Shown: in pieces, positions 1-12,208 of the stretch
How positions within the stretch are numbered: the first letter of the stretch is position 1
Layout of the letters: the number at the start of each line of letters is the position of its first letter
Assembly: GCA_001465935.1 (NCBI GenBank)
Contig: LNKV01000016.1
Location: 558,001 to 622,000 of the forward strand
Direction of reading: 5' to 3'
DNA length: 64,000 nt
Source of the DNA: Clarireedia homoeocarpa
Taxonomy: Eukaryota; Ascomycota; Leotiomycetes; Helotiales; Rutstroemiaceae
Made by a program: the position numbers and the translations under genes
Notes under the pieces: generated by a model
What the model was told of the DNA's origin: nothing
Databases searched by the model: none
What the model saw: only the letters and a program-made list of their open reading frames with translations

Positions 1-985
1 GCCCTTTCCGGTTAGCAGCAGAGTCCTTTGTACCAGTACTTGGTACCGGGTATCGGTGTTGGCGTCGGTGAAATGCTGGGGGATTCATAGCAACTTGTTT
101 ACTTGGTACGAAGCACATGAGATACTTGGTACGAAGCACACATGAGATACTTGGTACATGGTACACGGTACATAGTACTTGTACAGTACTTTGCAGAAAA
201 GAACCGTGCACAGTCTCTCGCTCTCGTCAGTCTGCCCACTTTGCTTCCACTCTGCTTCCACTCCTTCGTAGAGCAGCAGAGGCATCAGATAGAACTAATT
301 CCTGAGCTTTTGGCCCTTGTCCCGATGAAGGCAAGTGGAGGTTGCGCCTCGCGCACCCATGTTCCATGTCTGACCTCTGTCCTTGTCCGCCCATCCTCCT
401 CTTTTTCCTGCGCTTTCCCTTTTCCAGCCAGGGCCCCACCCATACAAAACCGTAGCGTGGTAGCTTACTTGGGCAGCCGCGTTCGATGGTTTGCTCAGAG
501 GCGAGACAGAGGCGAGAAAGAGGTACCTGTGTCTCAGAAGTTTTTACCCTTTTGCCTTTTACTTGTGCTCTGCCCACTTTTCACGCTTTCACGCTTTCAC
601 GCTCGACGCTCGCACGCTGGTGAATTGAATTTCGACTCGAGCGGACAAGACGAGACAAGACCCAAGATCCAAGTTCCCAGATCCAAGACCCAAGACCCAA
701 GACCCAAGACCCAGGGATCCGCGTGCCTTCCCACCAGCAGCTGCGTACTAAAGTACACAGGACCAAGTACCATACCAAGTACCGTACCAACTACCTCGGA
801 TCCTCCCTCTGCGTAATTCCCTTGACCAGATCAATCCATCGACCGCTACAAGTACACGGCTCCTTGTCCTTCGTATATCACCTACCAAGTACGAGCCTTC
901 TCTATATCTATCTATCGCATCTAAATAAGTAGTGCAGTGTCGGTTCCTCGCTCGCTTTGCCATCTTGCTTACAAGTACTTTGTAC

Positions 986-1260
986 GCATCCGCATCCACA
1001 TCCACATCCACATCCACATCCACTTCCACTTCCCTCGCTCAAGAACTCCACACCCTTTACGCATACATACATACCTGAACCCACCCCCCCAATCTCCTGC
1101 CAAAAAAAGATCCAAACAAGAAAATAAAGTCGCATCTCCCCCTCATCAGCTCGATCAGCGTAGATCCTGGAAGATCTATATCACCACAAGTAGCGCAGGC
1201 CGACAATATTTGCAATCATCATCCAGCAATTGAGCATTGAGCATTGAGCATTGAGCATTG
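986..1260. repeat. Microsatellites in the STE11 leader region
   Basis: Two short tandem runs: ACATCC units around 986-1022, followed by related CTTCC units, and ATTGAGC units (about 4.5 copies) at 1229-1260. Degenerate CATC/CACC words continue to about 1310. They are simple slippage repeats in non-coding DNA. Confidence 0.75.
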
Positions 1261-1508
1261 GCCACTGAACACTGAGCATCAAACATCAAACATCCACCAT
1301 CCACCATCCAACATTGAGCCTTGAACCCTCCACATAGCACCAGCTTTTGCACATATATCAAAAAAAGCATTTCTCCCATCTTTCCCCTTTCGGTTCTCTG
1401 TTTGAATCGTTTCTCTCCATCGACTCTTGCTTTGAACAAACATCAGCTCTTCCCACCTCGCCTTCGCATATCAACCAAACCACAAATACACTTTGAATTC
1501 AACTCCAA

Positions 1509-1546
1509 CGTTTGACTCCAACGTTTGACTCAACCCGTTTGACTCA
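1509..1546. promoter_or_regulatory. Cluster of TGACTC bZIP-type half/full sites
   Basis: Three spaced copies of CGTTTGACTC. The second and third extend to the full palindromic-type heptamer TGACTCA at 1526-1532 and 1540-1546, about 130-150 bp upstream of the STE11 start. This is the consensus of Gcn4/CPC1 and other AP-1-like bZIP factors. Function is inferred from the motif only; the cluster could lie in the transcribed leader. Confidence 0.4.
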
Positions 1547-1676
1547 AACCAATCACCCGGTCTTCTCAGTCATTTAGTCACTCGGTCTTTCGAGGTTAGC
1601 TCCTGCTACCACTACGACTTTGTGCGTTTTTAATCATTCTTCATGCTTCATGCCTAAATAATTTCCCATCGACATA

Positions 1677-4592
1677 ATGGCAATGCTTGCTTCCAAAGCT
1701 CCCTTCCCAACATCGCTGGGTCCTTCTTCAGCTTCAATCTCTTCAGCTTCGCAACCAACAACCCAGTCAAGTCGCAGGGCACCAGCAATGTTAACCACAA
1801 ACCAAACTTTTGCGAGTCCAACTGAATCCGAGTTTTCGGATGTGGATGGCCCGGAATCTGCGAAGAGATGGGATGAGGATCAGGTCTGCGACTGGCTGAG
1901 AAGCATAAATTGTGCTGATTACGAGAAGTTGTTCAAGAAGAATAATATCAATGGCGAGAACCTGCTGGAAATGGACAAGGCGGTTCTCCAAGAGATGGGA
2001 ATTGAGAAAATCGGAGATCGTGTCCGTCTATTCTTAGGCATCAAGAAGCTTAGAACAAAAGCCTATGCCAACCAGAAAAAGAGAAATAGGGTAAGCAGAC
2101 TGTCAATTATAATCACATTGATATGAGATTAATAGTCCTAGGACTCTTTCGCTGGCCTAGAGAACTTTGCACACACACCCTCCTCTTCTGGCTCACCACG
2201 CCCTCAAAACTCGGGTAACCGAGCCATGCCTGCGTCGTCATCGAACAAGAGATTCTCAAGGCAATTTGATGGCTTCAACCCAGCTACAGCTATATCCGAG
2301 AATGTCAGCAAACCGCCCTCACGTCCTACATCACCATTGACCAGACCAGAAGCTCGACAACCCGCTCGACAGCCACTACCGCGATACAATGTTACGAGCC
2401 CTCCCGAGACAGTGAAGAGGGAGCAGGCGCAAGGATACTTCAATGGCCAAGGTAACATGCCAGGCAGCGCAGCGACTATGACTGGCAGACGTCCTACAAC
2501 ACCATCTGATTCTTTGCAACTACAAACGGCACGTCTTGCTACTGGTCACACTCGAGCCAACGCCAGCGTTGATGGTTCACTGATGGCTTCACTACCTACC
2601 AATCAAGATGTTATCAGAGTTATATCCTCAAAGGGTGTAACAAAAGTCGTTAAGGTCGCTGACTGCAACTCATGCGACGAAGTCATGCGATTAACGTTAA
2701 GGAAGTTCGGCTATCGAGAAGATCATGATCGTAACTATTGCTTCTGGGTGCTTGCTGGTGTAGATCCAGACCCAAGCCAATGTCGCCGACTGCCTGAAGC
2801 GGAACTATGGCGCATTATCAAAGACCAAAAGAGAGCTGAAAGAAACCGGCTTATTCTGCGGAAGATCCATGCAGGTGAGCCTGGAGATGAAGAGTTGCAA
2901 CGAGCAGCCAGCATTGCTCTGGAAGAAGCCACGATGACCCATAATCGTGCCATCGAGACGATGGATAACAAACGCAGTCAACACAAGGTTCAAAAGATGC
3001 TGGGAGAAAGCTGGAACGATAATCTTCTTCACCCTTTATCTCCTGCATCATTTCAGTCCAATGGATCTCACCTGTCCATTACCGAACGGGAACGTAATGT
3101 CCATAATGCTGCCAAGGACCTTGAGAGACCTCTTCCGGCCGACTCTAGAGATACGGCAAGATACAGAGCAGGCAAGAAGGGTGGTTTGCGCCATTTCTTC
3201 GGACAACGACCACCGAGTGAACTCATTACTTCTGATCTAACAACCTACTTCCCTGATCATCCTCGTGAAGAGATCGATCGTACTGCAAGACTCTCTCTGC
3301 GAAGATCCACTCGCTTGAGCAAAGTCAACAGCCGTTTGAGTGTTGCAAGCAATCTGAGCTTTGCCTCGAGCGTCGCAGATGCCCCTCCCATGCCAACTAT
3401 TGCCGATACATGGCTTAACGGCAACAGCCAACTTGCGAAAATCAGACCCCTGGACCTTTCCCGAGCAAACAGCAGTCGATTCCGAGACTCAGTAGCCTCT
3501 TCATTCCTTGGGCCTGTACAAGAGGAATCCCCAATCGAACCCAACCGCAAATCATATGTCTCATTTGATAGTGGATCAGATACAACCAATGTCAATACTA
3601 CCGCTGATGATGGAAGCAGTGTGAGAGAAAGCTACTTTGAAGATGGTAGCACAGAAGCTGGGGATTCTCTTAAGGAGATAACTCAGGCTCTGAATAATGA
3701 TGGAGAAGATCTGGACGAGGAACTGGAGAGCTTCCTGCAAGGTGACTCTTGGGACGACAGTAAATGGATGAAAGGTGCACTTATCGGTCAAGGTTCTTTT
3801 GGAAGTGTTTACTTGGCTCTCCATGCCGTCACCGGTGAACTACTTGCGGTCAAGCAAGTTGAAACTCCTTCACCAGGAGCCAACACCCAAAATGATGCTC
3901 GAAAGAAATCAATGATCGACGCGCTCAAGCGTGAAATTAGCTTCCTTCGAGATCTCCAACATCCAAACATTGTGCAGTATCTCGGCGCAAGCTCATCCGA
4001 CAATCACCTCAACATTTTCCTTGAATACGTTCCTGGTGGATCAGTACAAACCATGCTCAACTCCTATGGAGCATTACGAGAGCCCCTCATTCGAAGTTTC
4101 GTGCGTCAAATCGTCACTGGACTGGCATATCTACACGGCCGCGATATCATTCATAGAGATATCAAAGGTGCTAACATTTTGGTCGACAATAAAGGAGGGA
4201 TCAAGATTTCCGATTTCGGTATCTCCAAAAAGATTGAAGCCTCGAACCTCCTCAGTGGACCTGGTAATAACAAAAACCGTCCTTCCCTACAGGGATCCGT
4301 ATTCTGGATGGCACCCGAAGTTGTTAAACAAACTTCTTACACACGCAAAGCAGATATCTGGTCACTTGGTTGTCTTGTTATTGAGATGATGACCGGTACT
4401 CATCCTTTCCCAGATTGCTCTCAACTTCAAGCAATCTTCAAAATTGGTGGTGCAAAGATTAGTCCTACTGTACCAGATGATGCTAGCCACGACGCCAGAA
4501 CCTTCTTGGCATCGACTTTTGAAGTCGAACATACCAAACGTCCAAGTGCTGATGAATTGCTTTTCAGCCCATTCTTGAACCCGATCACATAG
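1677..4592 (+). CDS. STE11: MAP kinase kinase kinase STE11
   Basis: Serine/threonine MAPKKK of the pheromone/invasive-growth (Fus3/Kss1-type) cascade; phosphorylates the Ste7-type MAPKK in the cytoplasm. Exons 1677-2090 and 2142-4592 (51-bp intron; the nearer AG at 2135 would give an immediate stop, the AG at 2141 reads on) encode 954 aa, the usual length. An N-terminal SAM domain (about 64-128, beginning RWDEDQVCDWL) binds the Ste50-type adaptor. A Ras-association-like domain lies at about 293-390, followed by a long Ser/Thr-rich regulatory stretch. The C-terminal kinase domain (about 680-950) has the glycine loop IGQGSFGSV, catalytic HRDIKGANIL and DFGISKK. The start is the first ATG in frame with the SAM domain, with a second ATG two codons later. 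The gene looks intact. The only neighbour within several kb is the opposite-strand V-ATPase gene. Confidence 0.96.
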
Positions 4593-5510
4593 ATTGGGTT
4601 GCTAATGGAATATTTTGCTGTTCACATCACTTGTGTTAACACTCATACTTTTGTCCTGTTTTCTTGGGTCTCTTTGCTACATTGCAAGCGCTGGTCATTG
4701 CATTCACTTGGAGCTCTTTTTTCTTCGGGACATTTTATTTATTTTCTTGTACATACTTTTTTTTCCTTCACACTTTTTTCTTTTTGATGTCGTAACGAAT
4801 TACGATACCCACCCAGAGCTTCCTATGGATTTAGGGATAATTCGGGGGAGGGTGACTTTTAACATAGATGCAGGGGTAGATGAGAGAGAGGCACCATCAG
4901 GATGTGTGCAGTTGTGATATCACTGGTTGATCTCATTATTGGAACGTTGGCGGCACAAATGAATGGTGATGAGGGAAGTTGAATGTATATTGAGGATGCG
5001 GAAAAGGGGAAAGGAGGAAATGGAAAAAAGAAAAGGTATTGATGAATGTACAAATATAAGGTGGATAAAGCTATGAGTATTACGAATGAATATGATCATA
5101 TACATCAAATATGATGTTTACAATTGCGCTTTGTATTGGATGTGTGATGTGATGCGATGTGATGTGACGTGATGAATATTGGCAGTCTATATAAGGGAAG
5201 TAAGTATTGTTCTTACCCACAACTCTCGCTCAAGCTCTTTGGTATATATATCTTTATATTTCTAGAAGCACCTCTGTTGTTTTTTTTTTCTCTCTCTCTC
5301 TCTCTTTCTTCGTCTTGGATCTAGGAACCTCTCAATTCGTCTCGTCTCGTCTCATCTCACGAGTCATAAAGAAGAAGCATCAAATCAATCAGTAGTGGCG
5401 GTGACTTGGTTGCTTGCTTGGTATAAGAATTTACGAGCGAGCAAAAAACCGGGCTTTTCTTTTCTTTTCTTTTCTTTTCCACTGTGAAATAGACGGACTG
5501 ACTGACTGAC

Positions 5511-5541
<31 letters not shown>

Positions 5542-6198
5542 AAGTGCTTTGGAGATTGGATTTGAAAGGTGATGGTTGGTGATGGAGTGAGTGAGTATTA
5601 GGATGGGTTGGGTTGGGTTGGGTTGGGTTGGGTTGGAAAGGTAATGAATGGTTGGTTGGTTGGTTGGTTGGTTGGTTGGTTGGTTATGGAGGGAGGGAGG
5701 GAGAGAGGGAGAGAGGGAGAGGGAGGGAGGGATGGATGGCTTTTACTTGTTTATCTATCTTTTTGGGGAAAGGGAGGGGCGGGGGAGGGGTATATGATGT
5801 GTATGGTGTATGGTAAGTTGGGTCTTGGGATGGGTGTAGGTGTAAGTGCTGGTCTGAAGGAATGGATAGTAATATGCGTCAAACCATCTATATAAAACCA
5901 ACCAACTACAATTATCCACCTCCCCTCCCCACTCCTCCCCCCCCGCGTGTCTTTTGCAATATACACTCGGCTATGTGTAACTGTAACATGACCTTCGTTC
6001 TCATAATACATATATATTTCTTACTTGCTCTGCTCAAATCTAGATCCGTATAAACAGCAGACGCGGAACTATGAAGCAGAAACATCTCATCCCCAGCCCG
6101 GGCGGATGGATGGAAATCCCGGAAGTCGATATCGATTTTGTTTTTTGTTTTCTGGACAAGAAACGAAAACGGCTCTGACTAACTACTAACTGCTATCT
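4593..6198. other. STE11/V-ATPase tail-to-tail intergenic region
   Basis: No gene seen. It carries 3' flanks of two convergent genes and many simple repeats: pyrimidine runs near 5280-5310, a TTTTC run at 5455-5480, a GT run at about 5510-5538, GGGTT pentamers at 5605-5636, GGTT tetramers at 5650-5685 and a G/A-rich tract to about 5790. Confidence 0.6.
5455..5790. repeat. Microsatellite cluster
   Basis: Consecutive blocks of TTTTC, GT, GGGTT (about six units) and GGTT (nine units), then a GGGA-rich purine tract. The GGGTT block resembles telomeric DNA only superficially: the fungal telomere unit is the hexamer TTAGGG, which is absent. Confidence 0.8.
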
Positions 6199-7258
6199 CT
6201 AGGTACAAATGGTGATGCCGTTTGTCGCCTGCGTGATCATTAATAGTGAGACTATTAATCCGTATAAACCTGTATATCATGAATTAGCAAATCTCTTTTT
6301 TCTTCTTGTATTTCCTTTCCTTCCTCGTTCTCTCTTCTTCATCTCTCTCCTCCACCCTCTAACCTCCTTTATCCCCCCAACTCTTTCATAAATAAATAAA
6401 CAGACAAACAAACAAAGCCCGCATACACTCACCCAAAACTTCCGCAAAAATCAACACAAGCGCCATTCCGACAAACATTTTCGGCTGCATGGCGGCGCCT
6501 CTGACCCCCGCGTCACCTACGATGCCGATAGAGAAGCCGCTCGCGAGACAGCTAAGCCCGACGGCGATGCCGGCGCCGAGGTACAGGAAGTTGGTGTGGA
6601 GGGCGGACTTCTCGGATAGCGCCGAGGCGATCAGGATGCTGATTATGAGGCCGAAGATGGAGAGCACCGAGGAGAGGATTATGGGGAGGAGGTCTAGGAG
6701 GGTGAGCATGGCGGGTAGGTGAGAGGGGGGAAGGGAGGGTAGGAGGAGGGAGAGGGAGAGATAATAGGATAGAGAATAAGAGGGGTAAGGAGTATGAGAG
6801 ACGTGTTGGGGGAGGGGGAGAAGGGAGAGGGGAGGTGATGTAAAGGAGAGTGAAAGAGAAGAACTCACTCCTAATCATATTGTCCGGCTTCATTACACTC
6901 ACAGCCGCAAGACCCACACCAGCCTTCGACATACCATACGCAGCGCCAATATTAGCGAATACGATAGCGAAGCCGCAACCCATTGCGCCGAAGAAGGACT
7001 GTTGTTTGTTTTCCCTTTAGTTGCGTTTAATTGGAAGAGGTTTGTGCGAGTTGAATAGAGGGGAATGGGAATTGTTTGAAGCAGAGGGAGAGGAGGAGGG
7101 GTCTAAACATACGGCATAGACGGGACTATAGCGCAGAGGAAGTGATTGTCCATGTAAGCAAGTATATTATATGATGCATTTGTGATTTGAGGTTGTGGAC
7201 TTGGGGTGCTGTGTTGAGTGTTGAGTGAAGGATTCACTCACCATCGATCTTGATCCAT
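6199..7258 (-). CDS. V-ATPase proteolipid (subunit c family), divergent
   Basis: Membrane-ring proteolipid of the vacuolar H+-ATPase V0 sector. Five exons on the minus strand: 7258-7242 (17 nt), 7125-7113 (13 nt), 6998-6869, 6693-6433 and 6269-6199. Phases close exactly to give 163 aa, the normal size. The small exons rebuild the conserved N-terminus MDQDRCPVYASFFGAMGC. Four hydrophobic helices follow, with the hallmark IGIVGDAGVRG loop and the proton-carrying glutamate (E138) in LIFAEVLGLYG. Several normally near-invariant stretches differ, such as MSKAGVGLAAVSVMKPD in place of TAKSGVGI...LRPD. This may therefore be a divergent second copy of subunit c rather than the main VMA3 gene; it lacks the signature of the c' (Vma11) subunit. 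Introns of 114-175 bp are longer than most in this window. Confidence 0.9.
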
Positions 7259-9167
7259 CTTGATGAGTTCCTTGCACCTCACTTACAAGACTGGGCTGGA
7301 CTGAAGTAAAAGGCTGTTATTCTCTCACACGACGAATACACCGATTATGTAGCGTAGGCTGAGCAGATAGCTCAATACACCTCAACTCTTCTCAATCTTT
7401 CACATACACAATAAAAAATAAAAATAAAAATAATATCTCGCTCTATACCAAGCTTAAAAAAGATATTTTCTAGCTCTCAAGAAAACCGTAGACTTTTGTT
7501 TAACCATTTATATAAGAACAGAAGAAAGAAGCTCCCAGTTCGCACCAATCAGCCAAGTATTTATCAAAATTTCCGCCGGCTGACATGTTATCGTCGTCAG
7601 CGTTGATAGAACATGCGGGGCGTTTAGGCAGCCGCTATATTGTTGAGTGTGATTCGGTTCGCTGACAATAAGCTACATACAAGTATCAAGCATTATTTGC
7701 TTACTTGAATGCAGGTACGTACGTAGGTTGTAGCCTTATCCGCTTGTATTTCTGTGTAGATTAAGTACCATGGGAGAGATCGTTATAGATATGATGGGTT
7801 CTAGTAAGGCGGAACGCAAGCAATGTTGCAACATGTTCCTGAAACCTAGGCTACGCCTTTTATGCCCGCTGGAGACTTTTTTGTTGATGAAGACGTAAAC
7901 CTACAATGAACCTTGACTGTACGAACACTTTAAGTGTAGTTTCTCGAACCTGTGTTTTTGAATGATGGCTACGAACTCCACCACCCGAACAGCTTGAAAG
8001 GGCTTCTAATGTGGAAATAGTGAAGGAGCTACACGACACATAATTGACATGATTGATAGTAAGCTTCCAAACTGTGCATGAAGTGTTATGTTTCTGCGAA
8101 GATAAAGGTAAGTACTAGGCGGAGAAGAGACATCCCGTGTGTGTTGCAACTGCTGACGATGAGAGTGATTCAATGAGATTGATGCTAGTTTTTGCTTTTG
8201 ATGCACTTCATATCAACGACTAACTCGCAATTGATGGCAGACATGTTAGTCGGTCGGTACCACAACAGCCATCCCCCATCTCTCCATATTTGTTTCACAA
8301 CACCATATGTTACTGGCTATGAGGCGTGGTAAAATGCCCCAACGATGGAGTTAAGTGTCCGGCCAGGCCTTTTGCTCATACAAATCTCAGTTGAGTCATC
8401 TCGACACCTCTCGTAAATAGTAAAATAAATCGGAAGATCTGCAGCTCTGCCACTAAAGACCTTCGATTGTCGTGAATACGTGAGTGGTTGAATGTTGATC
8501 AACACTAAGCTGTGGCAGAACACAAACCTGTAGGGACAATGGTAGTAAGAGTTACCGATAATGAACATAGCCCATACACCTTTATCGATGTTCCAGCACA
8601 TAGAGCTGGTAACATGGAGGGCATCACAAATGAGGCAACCACAAAAGTATGGTGTTGGGGAGAGAACTTCTCCTGTAGCCGCGGGGCGTTTAACTGGAGA
8701 GCGTAGCACAAGAATTGGCCACTAAAGAGGTCGGGGTGATGCTATTTATGGTACCGAAGGGATAACTAAGATGAGGCCTCCGGAGTGGTTCAAACGCTGT
8801 AACGTCATAGATGGTTTCATGTTCTATTTGAAGGTGTTGAAACGGCCCACTGCCCGAGACCAGGACAACCCGGGGTGATTTGAAGCCTACAGCGACGATT
8901 CAGCGATGTGAAAGGTCGAGGAAGTTAGGGACGAAAAGAAAGTGGGGAGAGAAGTGGAGAAGTATATAGGATCCGGAAATCAATATCAGCAATATTGAAC
9001 TCGCTACCAGTAACTTCATCAGGATATCGAAATCTCCATCACACACACGAACGACGACCGCCTCGAACATACACTTTCCCAGCACCACAGACTTAATCCA
9101 CCGACAATTGAAGGAACAGATAGGAGGGGCTTAAAGATACAAGACACCCAGAGCATTGGTAGCTGAA
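7259..9167. other. Intergenic region, nothing recognised
   Basis: Shared upstream region of the minus-strand V-ATPase gene and the plus-strand small ORF at 9168. It is AT-rich with scattered stops in all frames. One longer open frame on the minus strand (8317-8709) shows no domain, signal peptide or splice pattern I can support. Confidence 0.5.
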
Positions 9168-9428
9168 ATGTGCCATTACCACGTCGAATACTTCGCTTGC
9201 TTGCACTACAGCTCAGGCACACCAGTAAAGTGCACTAGCAACACAGGTGGTGCGGTAGAGACTTGCCCTAAATATGAAGGGGAGCTTAAAACAGACAGTC
9301 CGACCAAGGACTGCACTTCTTGTGCGCAGAAGAAGGCAGAAGCTGCTGCGGAGGGGAGCGATGAATGCACGAAAAGAAGAGTTGCATCTACAGCGGGGCA
9401 GGTCGAATCATCCATGACTCAAGGATGA
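9168..9428 (+). CDS. Small Cys/His-rich hypothetical protein
   Basis: An 86-aa open frame from the ATG at 9168; an earlier in-frame TTG is not used. It begins MCHYHVEYFACLHY and carries several Cys and His residues spaced like a small metal-binding or disulphide-bonded fold (MCHYH, FACLH, a VKC, a TCP and a CTSC pair). The second half is Lys/Glu/Ala-rich. Small fungal proteins that begin with such a Cys-Tyr/His segment are common and uncharacterised. There is no signal peptide. It lies 432 bp upstream of SUP45 on the same strand, so it could also be a leader-encoded peptide of that transcript. Function unknown; coding status inferred from composition only. Confidence 0.4.
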   Translation: MCHYHVEYFACLHYSSGTPVKCTSNTGGAVETCPKYEGELKTDSPTKDCTSCAQKKAEAAAEGSDECTKRRVASTAGQVESSMTQG

Positions 9429-9860
9429 CAGGATCTCCGCAGGTGTATGATGATGATATTCTCAGCTGGCGCATTTAGATGTAACTTGACAATGGTTGTG
9501 AGCCGAGTCCCGTAGAAGAGTGGTCCAGCTGTCTCTATGAACTTGTCACGCTTGTATCTTAAAGTCGTTTGAATTTTCTCCACATAAAATGTGACGTTCC
9601 GTTTCCCCTCGCTCGCCTAAGCACGGTCTATTTCGTAATTTTCTCCCACGCACCCGAGCCACCTCAGCCCACTCTACCCTAAGCGTTTCCCACGTCACAC
9701 ATACAGACGAAAGAACACTTTTCACCCGCCTGCTGCACACAACAAAAGATCTTCTTAATACTTTCTGCGCTGCGGAATCGATTGGGAGCTGCTGCATCCA
9801 GTCAGAGGTTATCAAGAGGTGCGAGGTGTCTAAGACTTCAAGTCTCATTCATCCGCCAAA
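9429..9860. promoter_or_regulatory. SUP45 promoter/leader region
   Basis: A 432-bp gap between the small ORF and SUP45. From about 9600 it becomes C/T-rich on the + strand, a usual feature of highly expressed fungal promoters and leaders. No specific factor site is claimed. Confidence 0.4.
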
Positions 9861-11287
9861 ATGAGTGACGCCCAAGCAAATGAGGCCGAGAAGAATATCG
9901 AGATCTGGAAGGTGAAAAAATTGATCAAGCGTCTTGAAGCGGCGCGCGGAAATGGAACATCCATGATTTCGCTCATTATTCGTACGCCTCTTTCTTCTGT
10001 TTTCGTCTATGGGAACAATGTCTAACGGTCATGTTCAGCGCCAAAGGATCAAGTTTCTCGTGCGGCGAAGATGTTGGCAGAAGAATACGTATGTGTCAAA
10101 ATTCTCGGATGGTTGCCTTCCTCAACATATTGATTGTAATTTTCCAGGGTACCGCATCAAACATCAAGTCGCGTGTAAATCGTCAATCCGTTCTCTCCGC
10201 CATCACTTCTACTCAACAGAGACTCAAGTTGTACAATAAAGTTCCCCCGAATGGATTGGTTGTGTACTGTGGTGAAATCTTAACATCCGAAGGCAAAGAG
10301 AGAAAGGTCAACATCGATTTCGAACCCTTCAAGCCCATCAACACCTCGCTCTACCTTTGCGACAACAAATTTCACACCGAGGCTCTCGCCGAATTGTTGG
10401 AATCAGACCAGAAATTTGGATTCATTATTATGGATGGAAATGGAGCTCTCTTCGGTACCCTTAGTGGTAATACGAGAGATGTTATCCATAAGTTCTCGGT
10501 CGATTTGCCCAAGAAGCACGGTCGTGGTGGTCAATCTGCATTGCGTTTTGCACGTCTTCGTGAGGAAAAGCGCCACAACTACGTCCGTAAGGTTGCTGAG
10601 CTGGCTGTTCAGAATTTCATCACCGCAGACAAAGTCAATGTAGCTGGTATTATTTTGGCTGGTTCCGCCGATTTCAAGAACGATCTCAATCAATCCGATC
10701 TCTTCGACAACCGTTTGCAGTCAAAAGTCATAAAAGTTGTTGATGTATCTTATGGTGGAGAGAACGGATTCAATCAGGCCATTGAGCTTTCAGCGGAGAC
10801 TTTGAGCAATGTCAAATTCATCCAGGAAAAGAAGCTGATCGGAAAGTACTTCGATGAAATCAGTCAAGACACCGGCCGTGTGTGCTATGGTGTTGAGGAT
10901 ACATTGAAAGCATTGGAACTTGGCGCTGTCGAAACCTTGATTGTGTTTGAGAATCTCGAGATCACTCGTTGGGTTCTCAAGGATAGCAACGGCAGCCAGA
11001 TCATCATTCACACCACGAAGCAAGCCGAGCTCGCGAACAGAGATCAATTCATGGACAAAGAAACAGGCCAGGAGATGGAAGTTGTATCTCAAGATTCGTT
11101 CCTTGAATGGATTGCGGAAAAATACAAAGATTTCGGTGCTACTCTTGAGTTCGTCTCAGACAGATCCAGTGAGGGCAACCAGTTTGTCAAGGGCTTTGGT
11201 GGTATTGGTGGCATCCTACGCTACAAGGTCAACTTCGAACAGTTGGCCGAAGTTGATGACGATGATGACTACTATGACGGTTTGTGA
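9861..11287 (+). CDS. SUP45: Translation termination factor eRF1
   Basis: Class I release factor that reads all three stop codons in the ribosomal A site and triggers peptidyl-tRNA hydrolysis together with eRF3. Exons 9861-9981, 10039-10088 and 10148-11287 (introns of 57 and 59 bp) encode 436 aa, matching the family. The joins rebuild the conserved run LIIPPKDQ...RAAKMLAEEYGTAS. Hallmarks are visible: the NIKS stop-codon motif just after the second junction, the second decoding motif YLCDNKF, and the catalytic GGQ loop in KHGRGGQSALRF. The C-terminus is acidic (DDDDDYYDGL), as expected for eRF3 binding. Nothing suggests degeneration; a housekeeping gene. Confidence 0.97.
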
Positions 11288-12208
11288 CAACCGGAGATAC
11301 TCTTGTAAAACTCTGCTAACGACCTCTAGATTGACAGTTTGAAGCCCTCGCATTGAGCGAGGAGCCAGCTCCAGTCGATCCGTCTAGTCACAATCTGCCA
11401 ATCCGCCCCCGCGGCGTGCAACAGAGCCCAGCGCAGCCAGCGTTGTCTGGCTCTGGTCCGAGAGGTAATGTCCGACCAAGTCCTCTCCGGTCCGTTATGA
11501 CGGCTTCTTGAGTTGGAGAATCAATATCTCAGGTACAAGACTCTCCTCCAGATCCGGGAAGCACTTCTGACTCTTTTTAGACAATTTGAAACCTTTGAAA
11601 TATAAGGTGGTGCCTGATATTTCTCGTGTTCGAATGAGGGAAGATTGCGTATGAGAAGATCTGCTTGCTGGGAGAATGTTTTAAAACCTGAGAAGTTCAG
11701 TGTCTTGAGATCTACTCTCGAGAGGTCAGATACGGGAATTCAATTTTTCAGAGAGCTTTTCGCAGCATGTCCCATATTGCGTGATACCTTGATACTATTT
11801 GCCGATTCAAGAATTACTTAAGTCCAACTTTCCTCGGCGCCTCTAGGATGTATACGTGAGATGACGGTAGCAAATTTCAAGTCCGCGGAGACCGTGGGTT
11901 TACTCCTTCAAGCGCTCTTACGATAGCCATAGATATCATATAACTTCCTCTATGAATTGTGATCAAGTGGGGTTCGAGTGCACTGTAGCGGGGTTAGCTA
12001 GCTATGGCTGCCCAAAAATAATGTTGAAATTTCTTATAAGTACATCAGGTTTTCCTCGCAACAAGATGATCTGCTGAGTAGTACGCGAACGCTTCCGAAG
12101 ATGAAGTGAACACAGATCCTCAAACACATCTGAATTCCTACTAAACTGTCCACCGGCACGCCGAACAAACCAACCTAAAAGAAAGGGATTGCACATCATT
12201 CAATAATC
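11288..12208. other. SUP45-PHA2 intergenic region
   Basis: 3' flank of SUP45 and upstream region of PHA2, no gene seen. Short frames on the minus strand (12002-12199) have no supporting features. Confidence 0.5.

Larger units (their letters stand above)
1..1676. other. STE11 upstream region, no gene seen
   Basis: No convincing coding region; open frames here are short, low in complexity and lack family resemblance. The stretch is C/T-rich on the + strand, as fungal promoters and 5' leaders often are. It holds repeated GTACTTGGTAC-like words near 96-180, an ACATCC hexamer run near 986-1022 and an ATTGAGC heptamer run near 1229-1260. Three CGTTTGACTC words lie at 1509-1546 (listed separately). 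Confidence 0.6.

Noticed and set aside
142..816. 224-codon open frame at the left end
   Set aside because: Composition is low in complexity and follows the C/T-rich promoter bias; there are overlapping frames on both strands and no domain or splice support.
5605..5636. Interstitial telomere repeat
   Set aside because: The unit is the pentamer GGGTT, not the TTAGGG hexamer; it sits among other microsatellites.
6386..6868. 160-codon minus-strand frame as the V-ATPase gene
   Set aside because: It runs through a 175-bp intron; the spliced five-exon model restores the family sequence and length.
8317..8709. 130-codon minus-strand frame
   Set aside because: No recognised family and poor codon pattern; overlapping frames exist on both strands.
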